A stretch of DNA of 64,000 nucleotides from Pardosa pseudoannulata (taxonomy: Eukaryota; Arthropoda; Arachnida; Araneae; Lycosidae): contig CM063507.1 of the NCBI GenBank assembly GCA_032207245.1, positions 89,527,963 to 89,591,962 on the forward strand. The letters run 5' to 3'. Positions 62,755 to 64,000 of the stretch are shown here, one piece after another. The position numbers and the translations under genes are program-made. The notes below the pieces were generated by a model. The model was given only the letters and a program-made list of their open reading frames with translations, was not told the DNA's origin and did no database searches. How positions within the stretch are numbered: position 1 is the stretch's first letter; every line of letters begins with the position of its first letter.

Positions 62755-63642
62755 TTCTTTCTGCTCAATTTTTACAGCCGAACTCATTGCCGTAAAAGGC
62801 ACTTAATTTCATATCGAATAGCAACAGGAAAAAATTTGCAATATATACAGACTCTTTGAGCGTATTGATAATCTCTTCGGGTATCATATTAAACAGCTTA
62901 ATTTTTATGACTCTTAATCTATATCAGCAGCTCATACTCGCGGTTTCATATTCTCTTCTGTTGGGTGCCCAGTCATTAATTGCGAATGAAAAGGCTGACG
63001 TATTCTAGGAGTGCTAATGATCACTATAATGGCTCGCTCTTTACACAGATATAAAAAATGCAACCTACCTTATAGTCCGAAATAACTGGATTGATGACTG
63101 GGGAAAAGAAAGCTAAATAAACTATGGTATCAAACCAAAAATCACGCCTTGTCTGATTCCTAGTCGTAAACGTGATGTCATTTGACTAGACTACGTATCG
63201 GGCACACCAGACTCACCCATTCTCATTTGCTTTTAAACCTCCTCCTCGTTGAAGCTGCCATTGTCTTCTCACTGTTCATCATTTTTTAACCTCTTGCACC
63301 CGTTTTCCCGTTTTTATCTAATGTATTTTGGGACAAAATTTTAGTTTAAATGACCTTTTTGAATCCCCTCATCCTGACCTTTTGACTTTCTCAAGCGCAT
63401 TGGTTTTTATTCTTCTTTATAATGGCTTATTTCATCACTTTTTTCTCATCTCATATATCAGGCCTGGTGTTTGGGAATTAATTTTTACTCTGGTCCGTAT
63501 CATTTTGTTCTTTTCGTATATACTTTTAATCTATTGCTGTTTGTTCTAATTTGTTGTTGTTTTTTTACCTTTTGTCTGGCGCATCTTGTCCTTATTGGAC
63601 CTTGCGCTACTAAACCTCATCCAACCAACCAACCAACCAAAC
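62755..63642 (+). pseudogene. Older I-like LINE 3' fragment (RNase H to tail), heavily decayed
   Basis: Begins inside the RNase H region: CTGCTCAATTTTTACAGCCG (about 62761) matches the full-length copy near 59990. Further similarity: CTTCTGTTGGGTGCCCAGTC (about 62954, the CWVPSH codons), AATGAAAAGGCTGAC (about 62985), and the stretch about 63180-63300 matching the RIGHTR-THSHLLL and C-terminal knuckle region. Many stops and indels make it clearly older than the two copies before it. It ends with the family hairpin and a CCAA tail. Either it is an independent 5'-truncated insertion, or it is the 3' part of an element into which the preceding copy inserted. Confidence 0.7.
63577..63642 (+). other. 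LINE 3'-terminal hairpin and CCAA tail (third copy)
   Basis: Outer stem TGGCGCA (63577-63583) with TGCGCTA (63603-63609), where one G-C pair becomes G-T. Inner stem GTCC (63588-63591) with GGAC (63597-63600), five-base loop. Compared with ATCC/GGAT in the other copies, both partners of one pair changed, so pairing is kept. The tail has about five CCAA units. Confidence 0.7.
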
Positions 63643-63669
63643 TAATTATTATGTATAACCGAATTAGAA

Positions 63670-64000
63670 TTAAAAAAAAGAAAGTCTGTTAAGCAAAATC
63701 TTCTCGAACCACTTCCCCAAAATGGGAAGGAGACAAAGGGGCCGGAAATCACTAGGGCAGTTGTGAGAGTTTCGATTGGCTTTAGGCAGAAAAACTACTC
63801 TGGCCGACTTCCAAGCAGTCGAAAAACAACTATTGTTAAAACAAAAGTTAAATAAATCAATAAAATATTGAGTGTTAATATGAAAGAGATCCTTAATAAT
63901 GTCTAAACATATACCATCAGGACCAGGAGCCTTATTCACCTTGAAGGTTTCGAGAATACGGGAAGCTTCATTATATGTGACTAACGGAAAGGAGTCATTG
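63670..64000 (-). pseudogene. Reverse transcriptase fragment of a different LINE family, partial at window end
   Basis: On the minus strand the frame is open from the window edge to a stop at 63670-63672. It encodes NDSFPLVTYNEASRILETFK, then NKAPGPDGICLDIIKD, AWKSARVVFLPKA, DFRPLCLLPILGKWFEKIL and LNRLSFF. The APGPDG, RPLCLLP and KWFEKILLNRL motifs are the N-terminal reverse transcriptase blocks (before palm motif A) of R1/jockey-type LINEs. The sequence differs clearly from the + strand family, which has SPGPDAV and NYRPIALTSCLGKLLEKM. The frame ends in an A/T homopolymer shortly beside the tail of the preceding + strand copy, and the palm motifs A to C are absent. The GTG at 63937-63939 is an internal Val codon, not a start. 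The 5' continuation lies beyond the window. Confidence 0.8.

Overview
This is an AT-rich eukaryotic window. It has no host protein-coding gene, tRNA or rRNA that I can recognise. About 85% of it (1-54142) is one satellite DNA family with a monomer of about 184 bp, in head-to-tail arrays that change strand. The remaining 10 kb (54243-64000) is a nest of non-LTR retrotransposons (LINEs) of an I-like type: endonuclease, reverse transcriptase, RNase H and a C-terminal CCHC knuckle, with a separate three-knuckle gag-like ORF1. This pairing suggests a pericentromeric or centromeric segment of an invertebrate, most likely an arthropod. That assignment is inferred from the LINE type; no host gene confirms it.

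Satellite layout: 1-362 is diverged + orientation; 363-1512 is diverged - orientation; 1513-1542 is a scrambled orientation switch; 1543-26500 is a long + array of about 135 monomers; 26501-26600 is a 100-N gap; 26601-54142 is a long - array of about 149 monomers; 54143-54242 is a second 100-N gap. Most monomers carry a 17-bp motif matching the mammalian CENP-B box at 14 of 17 positions. The monomers fall into two linked variant classes and are partly organised into higher-order repeats: a 5-monomer unit of about 922 bp in the - array, and a related 8-monomer version in the + array in which three monomers are tandemly duplicated. The same higher-order unit therefore occurs on both strands.

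LINE layout: a fragment of reverse transcriptase (54243-55246) is cut by a nearly intact full-length element (55247-60896: structured 5' UTR, ORF1, ORF2 with a single frameshift, 3' UTR). The missing 3' part of the cut element appears to resume directly after it (60897-62754). An older RNase H/3' fragment of the same family follows (62755-63642). A minus-strand reverse transcriptase fragment of another family then runs off the window edge (63670-64000). The three 3' ends visible in this family share a two-part hairpin, with a compensatory base-pair change, followed by a (CCAA)n-type tail. The ORFs make the retrotransposition machinery: ORF1 probably binds element RNA, and ORF2 nicks the target, reverse transcribes and degrades RNA.
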